Positions 29,342-41,400 of a stretch of 64,000 nt of DNA are shown here, piece by piece. Below the pieces are notes generated by a model that was not told the origin of the DNA, searched no databases, and saw only the letters and a list, made by a program, of their open reading frames with translations. Each line of letters begins with the position of its first letter. Positions within the stretch are counted from its first letter, which is position 1. The stretch is from Acinetobacter pittii ANC 4050. Lineage in GTDB: Bacteria > Pseudomonadota > Gammaproteobacteria > Pseudomonadales > Moraxellaceae. Location of the stretch: contig NZ_KB976987.1 in assembly GCF_000399685.1 (NCBI RefSeq), positions 1 through 64,000 on the forward strand. The letters are read 5' to 3'. The translations under genes and the position numbers were made by a program.

Positions 29342-30661
29342 TTAATGTTCTTTAATTTTCGAATGATGCTTGGTGTCTTTCATGAAAATATAAATAATGA
29401 GAGAAATGAAGATCATGATACTGACATAAATAAAGTACCAAGATTCATGTCCAGCTTCTTTAAAACTTAAAGCAAAGAACTCTGCTGTACCGCCGAATAA
29501 TGTATTAGCAATTGCATAAGGTAAAGCTACCCCTAAAGCTCGGATATGAGCGGGGAAGAGTTCAGCTTTAACTACGGCATTAATTGATGTATAGCCGGTT
29601 ACCATGACCAAACCTGCTAAACATAACCAGAAAGCAGTCCAATAGTTGTCTGTCGTTGCAAGGGTATTAAATAGAATATAAGTAAATAGAACCCCAGTTA
29701 CACCAAAAGCGATCATGAGTGGCTTACGACCAATACGATCAGATAAAGCACCCGCTACCGGCTGTAGACACATAAAAATAAATAGCGCTAAAGTTGTAAT
29801 TTGGGTAGCTTCAGGTTTAGTAAATCCAGAAGTATTCACTAAATACTTTTGCAGATAAGTTGTGTAAGTATAGAAAGCTAAAGTCCCGCCAGCTGTTAAA
29901 AACAATACTGTGAACGCTTCTTTCGGATAATGTTTAAATAAAGCAAACATGCCCGATTTGGGCTGGTCTGTTTCAGTTTGAGCATTTTTAAAAGATTGGG
30001 TTTCTAATAGGCCGCGTCGAATACGGAAAACTACAATAGCAAGTAAAGCCCCGATAAAGAATGGAATACGCCATCCCCAATCATGAAGTTGTTCTTCGGT
30101 TAGTACCATTTGTAAGATTAATAGAACACATAGAGCTGTGAGCTGTCCGGCAATCAATGTTACATATTGGAAGCTAGAGAAAAAACCTCGACGGTTTCTT
30201 TCCGCCATTTCACTTAAATAGGTAGCACTAGCACCATATTCGCCGCCTACACTTAAGCCTTGGATTAAACGAGCGACTACTAAAAGAAGAGGGGCAAATA
30301 CACCAATACTTTCATAACTTGGTGTCACGGCAATAAGCAGCGAACCTACGCACATTAATGTGACGGATAGTGTAAGGCCTGCTTTACGCCCTTTACGGTC
30401 TGAATAGATTCCCATAATCCATGCACCGATCGGGCGCATGAGAAAGCCTACGGCAAAAATTGCGGCTGCTTGAAGGAGCTGAGCAGTTTGGCTACCTTTT
30501 GGGAAAAATGCATGAGCAAAATAGAGCGTGAATGCGGCATATACATACCAGTCGTACCATTCGACAAGGTTACCCGCAGAACCACCCAAAATTGATTTTA
30601 GGCGTGTTTTTGTATCTAAATGAGGTTGTGGAGTTGTTGCGGTAGAAGGTTGATCAACCAT
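29342..30661 (-). CDS. kgtP: Alpha-ketoglutarate:proton symporter-like MFS permease
   Basis: 439 residues from the ATG at 30661, which has GGAG six bases upstream; a start four codons earlier lacks one. Twelve membrane segments. GNLVEWYDWYVYAAFTLYFA, GFLMRPIGAWIMGIYSDRKG and RLIQGLSVGGEYGASATYLSE follow E. coli KgtP closely, as do FTTYLQKYLVNT-like and FPAHIRALGVALPYAIANTLFGG segments further on. It likely imports 2-oxoglutarate or a related dicarboxylate with protons across the inner membrane. Divergent from glpK. Confidence 0.85.
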   Translation of the reverse strand: MVDQPSTATTPQPHLDTKTRLKSILGGSAGNLVEWYDWYVYAAFTLYFAHAFFPKGSQTAQLLQAAAIFAVGFLMRPIGAWIMGIYSDRKGRKAGLTLSVTLMCVGSLLIAVTPSYESIGVFAPLLLVVARLIQGLSVGGEYGASATYLSEMAERNRRGFFSSFQYVTLIAGQLTALCVLLILQMVLTEEQLHDWGWRIPFFIGALLAIVVFRIRRGLLETQSFKNAQTETDQPKSGMFALFKHYPKEAFTVLFLTAGGTLAFYTYTTYLQKYLVNTSGFTKPEATQITTLALFIFMCLQPVAGALSDRIGRKPLMIAFGVTGVLFTYILFNTLATTDNYWTAFWLCLAGLVMVTGYTSINAVVKAELFPAHIRALGVALPYAIANTLFGGTAEFFALSFKEAGHESWYFIYVSIMIFISLIIYIFMKDTKHHSKIKEH

Positions 30662-32552
<1,891 letters not shown>

Positions 32553-32706
32553 TCTGTTCTTTAGCTGGTTGAATTCAATAGTGGGGTAATCAATTAACGA
32601 TTAAATACTTGGTTATTTAAAATTGATTATTCTACTTTTTTGATTGTTGTTTCCTCAATTTGATGGTTTAATTTTTATAAGATCAACAATAAAAAGAAAA
32701 TGAGAA

Positions 32707-34224
32707 ATGACAGTACAGCCTAATGATTATTCAAAAATATATGATCTTGCCGTAATTGGTGGCGGTATTAATGGCGTCGGTATTGCTAATGATGCAGCAG
32801 GCCGTGGACTGTCCGTATTTTTATGTGAAAAAGATGATTTAGCTAGCCACACCTCATCTGCTAGTAGTAAATTAATCCATGGTGGTCTGCGCTATTTAGA
32901 ACATAAAGAATTTAGATTGGTTAGAGAAGCTCTAGCAGAGCGTGAAGTGCTATTGGCTAAAGCTCCACATATTATTAAACCCATGCGTTTTATTATGCCT
33001 CATCGACCACATTTACGCCCTGCATGGTTAATTCGTGCAGGACTGTTTTTTTATGATCACTTGGGGAAACGAGAAAAATTATTAGGTTCGAATCTTATTT
33101 ACTTCAAAGAAGATAGCCCTTTAAAACCAGCTATCACGCGTGGTTTTGAATATTCTGACTGTACTGTAGATGATGCACGTCTTGTAGTGTTAAATGCACT
33201 ACAGGCCAAAGAGCAGGGTGCTAAAGTCGTGACACGAACACGATGTGTTAAGGCTTATAAAGAGCAAGAACTGTGGCATTTGGAATTACAAAGTGGGGCT
33301 GAGTTTTATCAGATCCGTGCAAGAGCTTTAGTGAATGCGGCAGGACCTTGGGTCGAGAAAGTTATTAGTGAAAATCTAAATTTAAGATCGCCTTATCAAA
33401 TCCGATTGATCCAAGGAAGTCATATTGTTGTATCAAAACTATATGATTGTCATAAAGCCTTTATTATGCAAAATGAAGACCGACGCATCGTTTTTGCAAT
33501 TCCATATTTAGAAAAATATACGTTGATTGGTACGACAGATCAGGAATATACAGGTGATCCACAAAAGGTAGATATTACCGATGTAGAAATAGATTACCTC
33601 TTAACAGTGACAAATTCACATTTTAAAAAGCAGTTAACTCGGGCTGATATTGTAAGTCAGTATTCGGGTGTACGTGCGTTATGTGATGATGAGTCAGATA
33701 ATCCATCTGCAATTACCCGTGACTATACTCTGGCGTTGCAGAGTGAACATGAAAAAACACCTTTGTTATCTGTATTTGGCGGCAAGATCACGACTTATCG
33801 GAAACTGGCAGAGGCTGCTTTAGAAGATCTATCCCCGTTTTTTAATAATATGGCAGAGGAGTGGACTGCAAATGAGCCATTACCGGGAGCCGAAAATTGG
33901 ACAACCTTAGATGATTTAACGCATCAGATTCAGTCACGTATAAGCGGAGTTTCTGAGTCACTTGCCAACCGTTGGGCGCATGCATATGGCACAAGAGTGT
34001 GGAATATGCTTCAAGAGCGAAATGCATTAGAGCAATGGGGCCAAAATTTTGGACATGATCTATTTGAATGTGAAGTTAAATATTTATGTGAATATGAATG
34101 GGCGAGTACTGCTGAGGATATATTGTGGCGTAGAACTAAACTCGGTCTAGCATTTAATGAAAAACAAGTAAAAGTATTAGAAGCTTATTTATCTGAGCGT
34201 CGACAAAAAGATGACGCCGCATAA
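32707..34224 (+). CDS. glpD: Aerobic glycerol-3-phosphate dehydrogenase
   Basis: 505 residues. The N-terminal FAD-binding Rossmann motif is LAVIGGGINGVGIANDAAGR with ASHTSSASSKLIHGGLRYLE. FGGKITTYRKLAE near residue 360 is a family signature, and a C-terminal DAO_C-like helical domain follows. It oxidises glycerol 3-phosphate to dihydroxyacetone phosphate at the inner membrane and passes electrons to quinone. It probably forms one unit with glpK, although a 154-base gap leaves room for its own promoter. Confidence 0.97.
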   Translation: MTVQPNDYSKIYDLAVIGGGINGVGIANDAAGRGLSVFLCEKDDLASHTSSASSKLIHGGLRYLEHKEFRLVREALAEREVLLAKAPHIIKPMRFIMPHRPHLRPAWLIRAGLFFYDHLGKREKLLGSNLIYFKEDSPLKPAITRGFEYSDCTVDDARLVVLNALQAKEQGAKVVTRTRCVKAYKEQELWHLELQSGAEFYQIRARALVNAAGPWVEKVISENLNLRSPYQIRLIQGSHIVVSKLYDCHKAFIMQNEDRRIVFAIPYLEKYTLIGTTDQEYTGDPQKVDITDVEIDYLLTVTNSHFKKQLTRADIVSQYSGVRALCDDESDNPSAITRDYTLALQSEHEKTPLLSVFGGKITTYRKLAEAALEDLSPFFNNMAEEWTANEPLPGAENWTTLDDLTHQIQSRISGVSESLANRWAHAYGTRVWNMLQERNALEQWGQNFGHDLFECEVKYLCEYEWASTAEDILWRRTKLGLAFNEKQVKVLEAYLSERRQKDDAA

Positions 34225-34225
34225 T

Positions 34226-34256
34226 AAAAAAGGCCGCACATAGCGACCTTTTTTAT
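34226..34256. terminator. Bidirectional terminator between glpD and pckG
   Basis: AAAAAAGG-C-CGC and GCG-A-CCTTTTTT pair with one mismatch; A and T tracts on both sides let it serve both convergent genes. Confidence 0.85.
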
Positions 34257-34265
34257 ATTTAGCAA

Positions 34266-36098
34266 TTAGAAGCCAGTTTTTACAGCTTCAAGTAAAGCTG
34301 CTTGACGTTCTTTTAATGCTTTAGGTAAGCGATCACCTAATTTATTAAATAAATCAGTGTGGCTTTCAATTTCAGTAATCCACTGATCTTTATTTTGAGC
34401 TGTGATGAGGTCAAACTCTTCTTTAGAGAATTCAGTACCTTGCCAGTTCAAGTCGTCATATGTTGGAACAAGACCAATTGGTGTTTCAACAGCATTTGCA
34501 CGACCTTCACAACGGTCAATGATCCACTCAAGAACACGCATGTTTTGACCGAAACCAGGCCATACGAAGTTGCCTTCAGCATCACGACGGAACCAGTTTA
34601 CGTTGAAGATTTTTGGTAATTTATTACCGGCAGCTTCAGCTTTTGTACGTACTTCTTGACCAATGTTTAACCAGTGATCGAAGTAGTCAGCCATATTGTA
34701 GCCAGCAAATGGAAGCATCGCGAATGGGTCACGACGAACGATACCTTGTTGACCAACAGCAGCAGCAGTAGTTTCAGAACCCATAGTTGCAGCTTTATAT
34801 ACACCGTCAACCCAGTCGAAAGCTTCAGAAACTAAAGGAACCGTATCTGCACGGCGACCGCCAAAGATAAATGCAGAAATTGGAACACCTGCTGGATTTT
34901 CCCAGTCAGCATCGATAGAAGGACATTGACCAGCTGCAACAGTGAAGCGAGCATTTGGATGCGCTGCTTTTTCACCATTTACGTGAGGTTGACCTTTCCA
35001 GTTTGTTAAGTTTGTTGGAACTTCTTTAGAAAGACCTTCCCACCATACTTGACCATCTTCAGTAACCGCTACGTTTGTATAGATAACATCTTTGTGAAGA
35101 GTTGCCATACAGTTAGGGTTAGTCTTGGTATTTGTACCAGGAGCTACACCGAAGAAACCAGCTTCAGGGTTAATCGCATATAAACGACCATCTTCACCTG
35201 GTTTGATCCATGCAATATCGTCACCTACAGTTTCGATTTTCCAACCTTCATAGCCTGCTGGCGGAATTAACATTGCAAAGTTCGTTTTACCACATGCAGA
35301 CGGGAATGCAGCAGCGATGTAGTGTTTTTCACCTTGAGGGTTAGTTACACCAAGAATAAGCATGTGTTCAGCTAACCAACCTTGTTCGCGTCCCATGACA
35401 GAAGCGATACGAAGAGCTAAACATTTTTTGCCCAGTAATGCGTTACCGCCGTAACCAGAACCGAAAGACCAGATTTCACGAGTTTCTGGATAATGAACGA
35501 TGTATTTTTCAGGGTTACATGGCCAAGCAACATCTTGTTGACCTTCAGCAAGTGGAGCACCTACTGTATGTACACAAGGAACAAACTCACCGTCTGTACC
35601 TAATACGTCATAAACTGCTTTACCCATACGAGCCATTTTACGCATGCTAACAGCAACATAAGGAGAGTCAGTTAACTCAATACCGATATGAGCAATATGG
35701 CTACCTAAAGGACCCATAGAGAAAGGAACAACGTACATTGTACGGCCTTCCATTGAGCCTTCAAATAAACCATTTAATTTTTCACGCATAACAGCTGGGT
35801 TTTCCCAGTTGTTTGTCGCACCAGCATCTTCTTTATTTTGAGAGCAGATGTAAGTACGGTCTTCAACACGTGCAACGTCAGATGGGTCAGAATTTGCAAG
35901 ATAAGAACCAGGATGTTTTTCTTGGTTTAATTTCTGCATGGTGCCGTTAGCGATCATCAAGTCGATTAGACGTTGATACTCTTCTTCGCTTCCGTCACAC
36001 CATTCGATTTTTGCTGGTTTGGTTAAGTTTGCAATTTCTTCAACCCATGCGATAAGCTTAGGATGACGAACGAATTCTGGTGCGTTCACTGTGGTCAT
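34266..36098 (-). CDS. pckG: Phosphoenolpyruvate carboxykinase (GTP)
   Basis: 610 residues, the GTP-dependent class. [16 protein letters not shown] contains the kinase-1a loop with the hyperreactive active-site Cys. [16 protein letters not shown] near the N-terminus, [20 protein letters not shown], and [20 protein letters not shown] (the guanine-site region) are typical. It turns oxaloacetate plus GTP into PEP and CO2, the first step of gluconeogenesis from organic acids and consistent with the neighbouring dicarboxylate permease and glycerol genes. Confidence 0.97.
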   Translation of the reverse strand: MTTVNAPEFVRHPKLIAWVEEIANLTKPAKIEWCDGSEEEYQRLIDLMIANGTMQKLNQEKHPGSYLANSDPSDVARVEDRTYICSQNKEDAGATNNWENPAVMREKLNGLFEGSMEGRTMYVVPFSMGPLGSHIAHIGIELTDSPYVAVSMRKMARMGKAVYDVLGTDGEFVPCVHTVGAPLAEGQQDVAWPCNPEKYIVHYPETREIWSFGSGYGGNALLGKKCLALRIASVMGREQGWLAEHMLILGVTNPQGEKHYIAAAFPSACGKTNFAMLIPPAGYEGWKIETVGDDIAWIKPGEDGRLYAINPEAGFFGVAPGTNTKTNPNCMATLHKDVIYTNVAVTEDGQVWWEGLSKEVPTNLTNWKGQPHVNGEKAAHPNARFTVAAGQCPSIDADWENPAGVPISAFIFGGRRADTVPLVSEAFDWVDGVYKAATMGSETTAAAVGQQGIVRRDPFAMLPFAGYNMADYFDHWLNIGQEVRTKAEAAGNKLPKIFNVNWFRRDAEGNFVWPGFGQNMRVLEWIIDRCEGRANAVETPIGLVPTYDDLNWQGTEFSKEEFDLITAQNKDQWITEIESHTDLFNKLGDRLPKALKERQAALLEAVKTGF

Positions 36099-36465
36099 GG
36101 TGAGGCCTATTCAAAATATGTACAACGTACAAGTCATTCATTGAGAGGTACAATGAAAGATCAAATAAAAAAGTGGCTGTATTAAAGCACAAAATCATAA
36201 AAAAAATAAGACTAAAGACTAAGAAATAGATATTTTGATTTTTAAAATTTTTATTATTTAAATCATTAACTTATAGTTTTTTACAATATCTTATTGGTCA
36301 TATTTTTATGTTGTATGTATGTTATTTATCATATTTATTTCTTTAAAAATCAATAATTTGAATTAAATTTTTTTCTTGAGAATTATTATTGATTATATAG
36401 ATGATGTTCATTCAAAATTTACATAAAGGGACTTTTATTAGACGTTTTTATATACAATATTTGTG
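36099..36465. other. AT-rich intergenic region between pckG and the lipid kinase
   Basis: A divergent promoter region of strong AT bias with no recognised gene or palindrome. Confidence 0.55.
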
Positions 36466-37428
36466 ATGAATCCCTCTAAGATAATAAAAATGCGGACTTT
36501 AAAACCTCTCTCTATCATTTATAACCAAAAATCGGGTTTTCATGCGTCAAAACATGAAGATATGTATGAGCAGTTAATGACTTTATTCACCGAATTTGGT
36601 TTCGAAATACAAGTTTTTGAATTGGCAGAAGATGTTTCCTTTGATGATTTGATGAGTCAAGTGATCCATCGGCATAGTCAAAATACAAATTCAGGCGTTG
36701 TCGTTGCAGCGGGGGGGGATGGAACCTTAAATGCAGTAGCGTCAAAGCTTAGACATACTCATATTCCTATGGGAATTTTACCTTTGGGAACCTTTAATTA
36801 TGTCGCTAAAGTTTTAGATATACCGTTAGATTTGTTAGAAGCTGCTGAAGTTATCGCTACAGGTACATCTCGTTCTGTACATATTGCGACTATTAATGAT
36901 CATGTTTATTTGAATAATGCGAGCCTAGGGTTGTATCCATTATTTATAAAAAAACGTGAGCTTTATAATAAGTACTTAGGACGTTTACCTTTACATGCCT
37001 ATACCTCAGCTCTGGATGTCTTATTAAGAGAAAATAAATCCATGAAACTATCTGTCACAGTTGATGGGAAGAAATATCCAGTTAAAACACCTTTAATTTT
37101 CTTTGGTAATAACCAATTGCAATTGTGTGATATGAAATTAAGGATTGCCGATTGTGCTGCACAAGGACGGGTCGCTGGAGTGGTCATTACAAAAAGTGAT
37201 AGGCTTAGTATATTAAACATGTTGTGGCAGTGGATTCAAGGCAAAGTAGAAGAAGCACAAGATGTTTATAGTTTTTGTGCAGATCACGTTGTGGTTGAAT
37301 GTGCAAAAAAATCGAAACTCACAGTTGCTTTAGATGGTGAAATAATAGAGATGAAACCCCCTTTAAATTTCACTGTAGAAAAAAATGCTTTAAATATTAT
37401 GGTGCCAAATGTTGTTACATCTGTCTGA
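36466..37428 (+). CDS. Diacylglycerol/sphingosine kinase-type lipid kinase (YegS/DagK family)
   Basis: About 320 residues. The DAGK catalytic domain spans residues ~15-145 with SIIYNQKSG, VVAAGGDGTLNAVASKL (the GGDGT nucleotide site) and MGILPLGTFNYVAKVL. The C-terminal YegS-like domain contains LTVALDGEIIEMKPPLNF. It phosphorylates a lipid at the membrane; the substrate is unknown. The start is uncertain: ATG at 36466, GTG at 36463 or ATG at 36490, none with a good ribosome site. Its end overlaps the next gene by 20 bases. Confidence 0.88.
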   Translation: MNPSKIIKMRTLKPLSIIYNQKSGFHASKHEDMYEQLMTLFTEFGFEIQVFELAEDVSFDDLMSQVIHRHSQNTNSGVVVAAGGDGTLNAVASKLRHTHIPMGILPLGTFNYVAKVLDIPLDLLEAAEVIATGTSRSVHIATINDHVYLNNASLGLYPLFIKKRELYNKYLGRLPLHAYTSALDVLLRENKSMKLSVTVDGKKYPVKTPLIFFGNNQLQLCDMKLRIADCAAQGRVAGVVITKSDRLSILNMLWQWIQGKVEEAQDVYSFCADHVVVECAKKSKLTVALDGEIIEMKPPLNFTVEKNALNIMVPNVVTSV

Positions 37429-38167
37429 TCTGCATTTTGGAACAGAAATTGAGGCATGTTTAGATGCAATCCGACTTTTTTGCATTCAACATAGACCTGA
37501 AGTCATTGTTGTAAGTGGAGATATTACTCAACGTGCCCGATATCAACAGTTTTATAAATGCCGTCAGTTTTTAGATAGTCTTAACATTCCTTACCTTGTT
37601 GTGCCTGGTAATCATGATATTCCGTTGTACCATATCTGGAACCGTTTTTTTTCACCGTTTACTCGCTATCAATATTTTTTTGGTCAGCTTGAACCAACTT
37701 TAGAAACTGAGCATTTTTATATTGTCGGAGTGAATAGTATACGTCGCCGCTATCATACTCGTGGACATATTTCGATTGAACAAATTCAGATGACTTATGA
37801 GCGATTACAACGAGCACCAAAAAATAAAATCAAATTAGTTGTTTTTCATCAACCTTTTTATACTCGACCTGATGATGAGCATGGTATTAAGGATTGCCCT
37901 GTATTAGGAAAAATGGCACTTGAAAAATGGAGTACAACAGGGCTATTTGGAATGTTGCATGGGCACTTACATAAAACTGCTGTATATGATTTAACGCAAA
38001 TTTATCAATTAAAGATTGATCATCCTATTTATGATATTCATGCAGGAACAGCAACTTCTAGCCGTTTACATTACCATGTTCCGAATAGTTTTAATATCAT
38101 TTCAAATGAAGGAAAAATTAATCATTATTGGTTTAATGATGATTTAAAGGTTTTTCAATTAATTTAA
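37409..38167 (+). CDS. Calcineurin-like metallophosphoesterase
   Basis: 252 residues. The complete two-metal set is visible: HLSDLHFG, VVSGDITQRAR, LVVPGNHDIPLY, LVVFHQPF and GMLHGHLHKT. This is the Icc/CpdA-like class of phosphoesterases. It overlaps the lipid kinase by 20 bases in another frame, implying translational coupling and a shared pathway, perhaps phospholipid or lipid-phosphate turnover. No signal peptide, so cytoplasmic. Confidence 0.9.
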   Translation: MLLHLSDLHFGTEIEACLDAIRLFCIQHRPEVIVVSGDITQRARYQQFYKCRQFLDSLNIPYLVVPGNHDIPLYHIWNRFFSPFTRYQYFFGQLEPTLETEHFYIVGVNSIRRRYHTRGHISIEQIQMTYERLQRAPKNKIKLVVFHQPFYTRPDDEHGIKDCPVLGKMALEKWSTTGLFGMLHGHLHKTAVYDLTQIYQLKIDHPIYDIHAGTATSSRLHYHVPNSFNIISNEGKINHYWFNDDLKVFQLI

Positions 38168-38470
38168 TTTATAAAAACACTATAAGACATTTAACTTAAG
38201 AGTAGATTGATAAAATTTTATCCATTACAATGCCTAAGCTCAAATTCTATATATGGGGAATAGAAAAACATTTTAAATGTTTTATCATTTTAAAAATAAT
38301 ATTAATGGATGCATAAAAATTTTTAACTATATAAAAAGCCGCAATTTTAAGTAGCTATAATAAGGGGTTAGTGTTTTATGATAGTTAATAATATTTGATT
38401 AAAATGAGTATCTATTTGACTTAATATTTTAGAGAAACTTAATAATTATTTAAAAATTCATGGTGGAAAA
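38168..38470 (+). promoter_or_regulatory. Long AT-rich 5' region of the giant adhesin
   Basis: A 303-base non-coding gap. TTGACT at 38416 and TAATAA at 38440 with an 18-base spacer are a possible promoter with a very short leader, and GGTGGAAAA before the ATG is the ribosome site. No other structure is clear. Confidence 0.35.
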
Positions 38471-41400
38471 ATGGTACAAGTATCATTAATGGCAAATAAT
38501 GCTTCAAAAAATAATCCAGTTGATATTAATGTAGGCCAGACAAAAAATATTGTAGTTGATCCTAAAGAAATCGCAAAAATCGATATAAATCCAGAAAAGA
38601 TTGCTTCAATAACAAGACACGGAAATAGTGCAGTTATCCATCTAAAAGATGGAACTGAGATTGTTTTAGAAAACTTTTTTGTAAGTGAAAATCCACAAAT
38701 TATTTTAAATGACGGGCAACGTTATTGGACTGCCAATTTGGGTGAAGATGCTACCGGGCAGACTAGTGTTAATTATTTAGAATTAAAAGATGTACCAAAG
38801 TTTATAGATTCTTCATCTTCTGTACCTATCTGGTCTTGGGCAGTTAGTGCTTTAGCAGGGGCTGGAACAGTTGCTTTATTGTCTCGAAAAGATTCTAAAG
38901 ATACGACACCTCCTGAGCCAGGTACTTTGAATCTCAAAAATTTTTTAGATTCTGGAGTTTCAACAAACGACCAGATCACTCAAGACAAAAACTTTAATTT
39001 AAAAGTTGAAGGACAGGAAAATGGTAGCCGAGTAACGTATTTAGTTTCTACTGATGATGGAAAAACTTGGCAGGAAACAACGGTTGTTCAAAAAGATTTA
39101 ACTGATGGTGTATATCTTTATAAAGCCGTAGTAACGGACCGAGCGGGAAATGCTTCGGAAACTGCTATACAAAAAGTTGTTGTGGATACTACGGCGCCAA
39201 AAGCAGGTGAACTGACTTTAGCTGATTTGACTGATACGGGTGTTTCGGCAACAGACCAGATTACGCAAGATAAGAACTTCAATTTAAAGCTTGAAGGACA
39301 GGAAAATGGTAGTCGAGTAACGTATTTAGTCTCTACTGATGATGGAAAAACTTGGCAGGAAACAACAGTTGCTCAAAAAGATTTGGCTGATGGTATTTAT
39401 CTCTACAAAGCCGTAGTGACAGACATTGCAGGCAATGTATCTGAAAGCGCTATACAAAAAGTTGTTGTAGATACTACGGCGTCAAAAGCAGGTGAACTGA
39501 CTTTAGCTGATTTGACTGATACGGGTGTTTCGGCAACAGACCAGATTACGCAAGATAGTAATTTTACTTTGAAGCTAGCTCAACCGATTGTGATCGGAGA
39601 GCAAGCTGCTTTATTAGACCACTATGAAGTTTCAAAAGATGATGGAAAAACTTGGCAAGAAACAACAGCTGATCAAAAAGATTTAGCTGACGGTGTTTAT
39701 CAATATAAAGCTGTAGTAACAGACGTTGCAGGGAATACCTCAGTATCTGCTATACAAAAAGTGATTGTAGATAATTCCTTAAATGTTGAATCAACTACAG
39801 TAACTGTAAAGCCGATTACCGAAGACAATACAATAAGTCTAGTTGTAAAAGATCAAATTATTTCTATAAGACTGGAAGTAGGTAACCTACCAACAGATTT
39901 AAATAATTCTCTGACTTCAGTAAATACGACTTTAAACGATGTTGTTTATAACTTTCATTTTGATGAGGTCACCCAAGAGTGGGTTACTGAAATTCCAGCA
40001 GAGTTCTTGTGGTCAGAAGAATCGCAAACCAATATATCAATTGATATTAGTCTTACTGATCAAGCTGGCAATACAGCCATTATTAAACACACCCAAAATT
40101 ATAATGTAGATCATACTCCGAATTCTCCAACTCTAGATTCACTAACTTTCAATAATATAGATGGAGCTATCATTTCAGGTAGTGCATATAAAGGAAGTAA
40201 GGTCGATATCTATAATAAAAATGGTGAATTGCTTGCAAGTACAATAACGAATGAAGAAGGTAAATTTACTTTACAAAATCTTTCAATTAACTCAAATCAA
40301 GAGGTTTATGCAGTTGCTACTTATAGTGGATACAGCAGCGAAAATTCATCAATTGGACTAGTTACTGAAGTTCCAGCTATTAGTATTACAAGAATTAGTC
40401 CAGAAGGTGTGATCACTGGTTATGCGACTGAAGGTAGTCATTTTATTGTAAAAGATCAGAATGGAAATATTTTACAAGAGTTTAACTCTATTGCATTTGA
40501 GGGCTCTGGTATTACGCCTTTTAATGTAATGACATTAGGTGAAGTAAGACCATTTACTTTGTCCCTTAATCAGCCTTTGGAGGAAGGGACTCAAATTATT
40601 ATCTCTACAGATAAAGATAATATTTCAGGTCATCCACAATATATTACCGCAGACTATACGCCCGCAGTATTTATAGAAACTCCACATTTTGATATTAGTG
40701 GTGAAACTTTATCAGTACATGTTAATGAGCCGAACAGCTTTATTCGTGCATTTTCTGTAGAAGGTAATTTAATTGCTACAGGTTTTACCGATGAACAAGG
40801 CTTTGCAAGTTTAGTTGTTTTCCAATTTTTAAAAGAAGGCGAATCGGTTACCGTACAGGTAGTGGATAAAAATCAGAATGTTAGTGAAACCCTAATTGAA
40901 GTTCCAAACTTTGCTTATATTCCACATGTCGAACGTATTACACAAGAAGGCTTAATTTCTGGAGTTGCTGAAGATAATAGTACGGTAATCGTGCGTGATG
41001 CTGAAGGAAATGAATTAGGAAAGGTTACATTAGGTGATGATAATAGTTGGAATGAATTTAGTCATTTTAGCTTGAGTGTAAACCGACCTTTAATTGATGG
41101 AGAGCAAATTTCCGTTCAAATTATTGATAATAAAGGTTTGATGAGTCCTGAGCAGAATATCATTGTAGATCTGACTCCTCCACCTATTCCAACAGATTTA
41201 AATTTCAATGATGCTGGTGATCTAGTTTATGGTCATGCAGAACCTTTCTCTGAAATTTTAGTTAAAGATGGACAAGGAAACATTCTTAATAAATGGTTCT
41301 GGAATAACTGGACCGACGAAAGTGGAAGTTTCTCGATAGAGCTCGGTATGTTTTTAACCAATGCCGAGACAGTTTATGTCACGGCTACCGATGTAAATGG

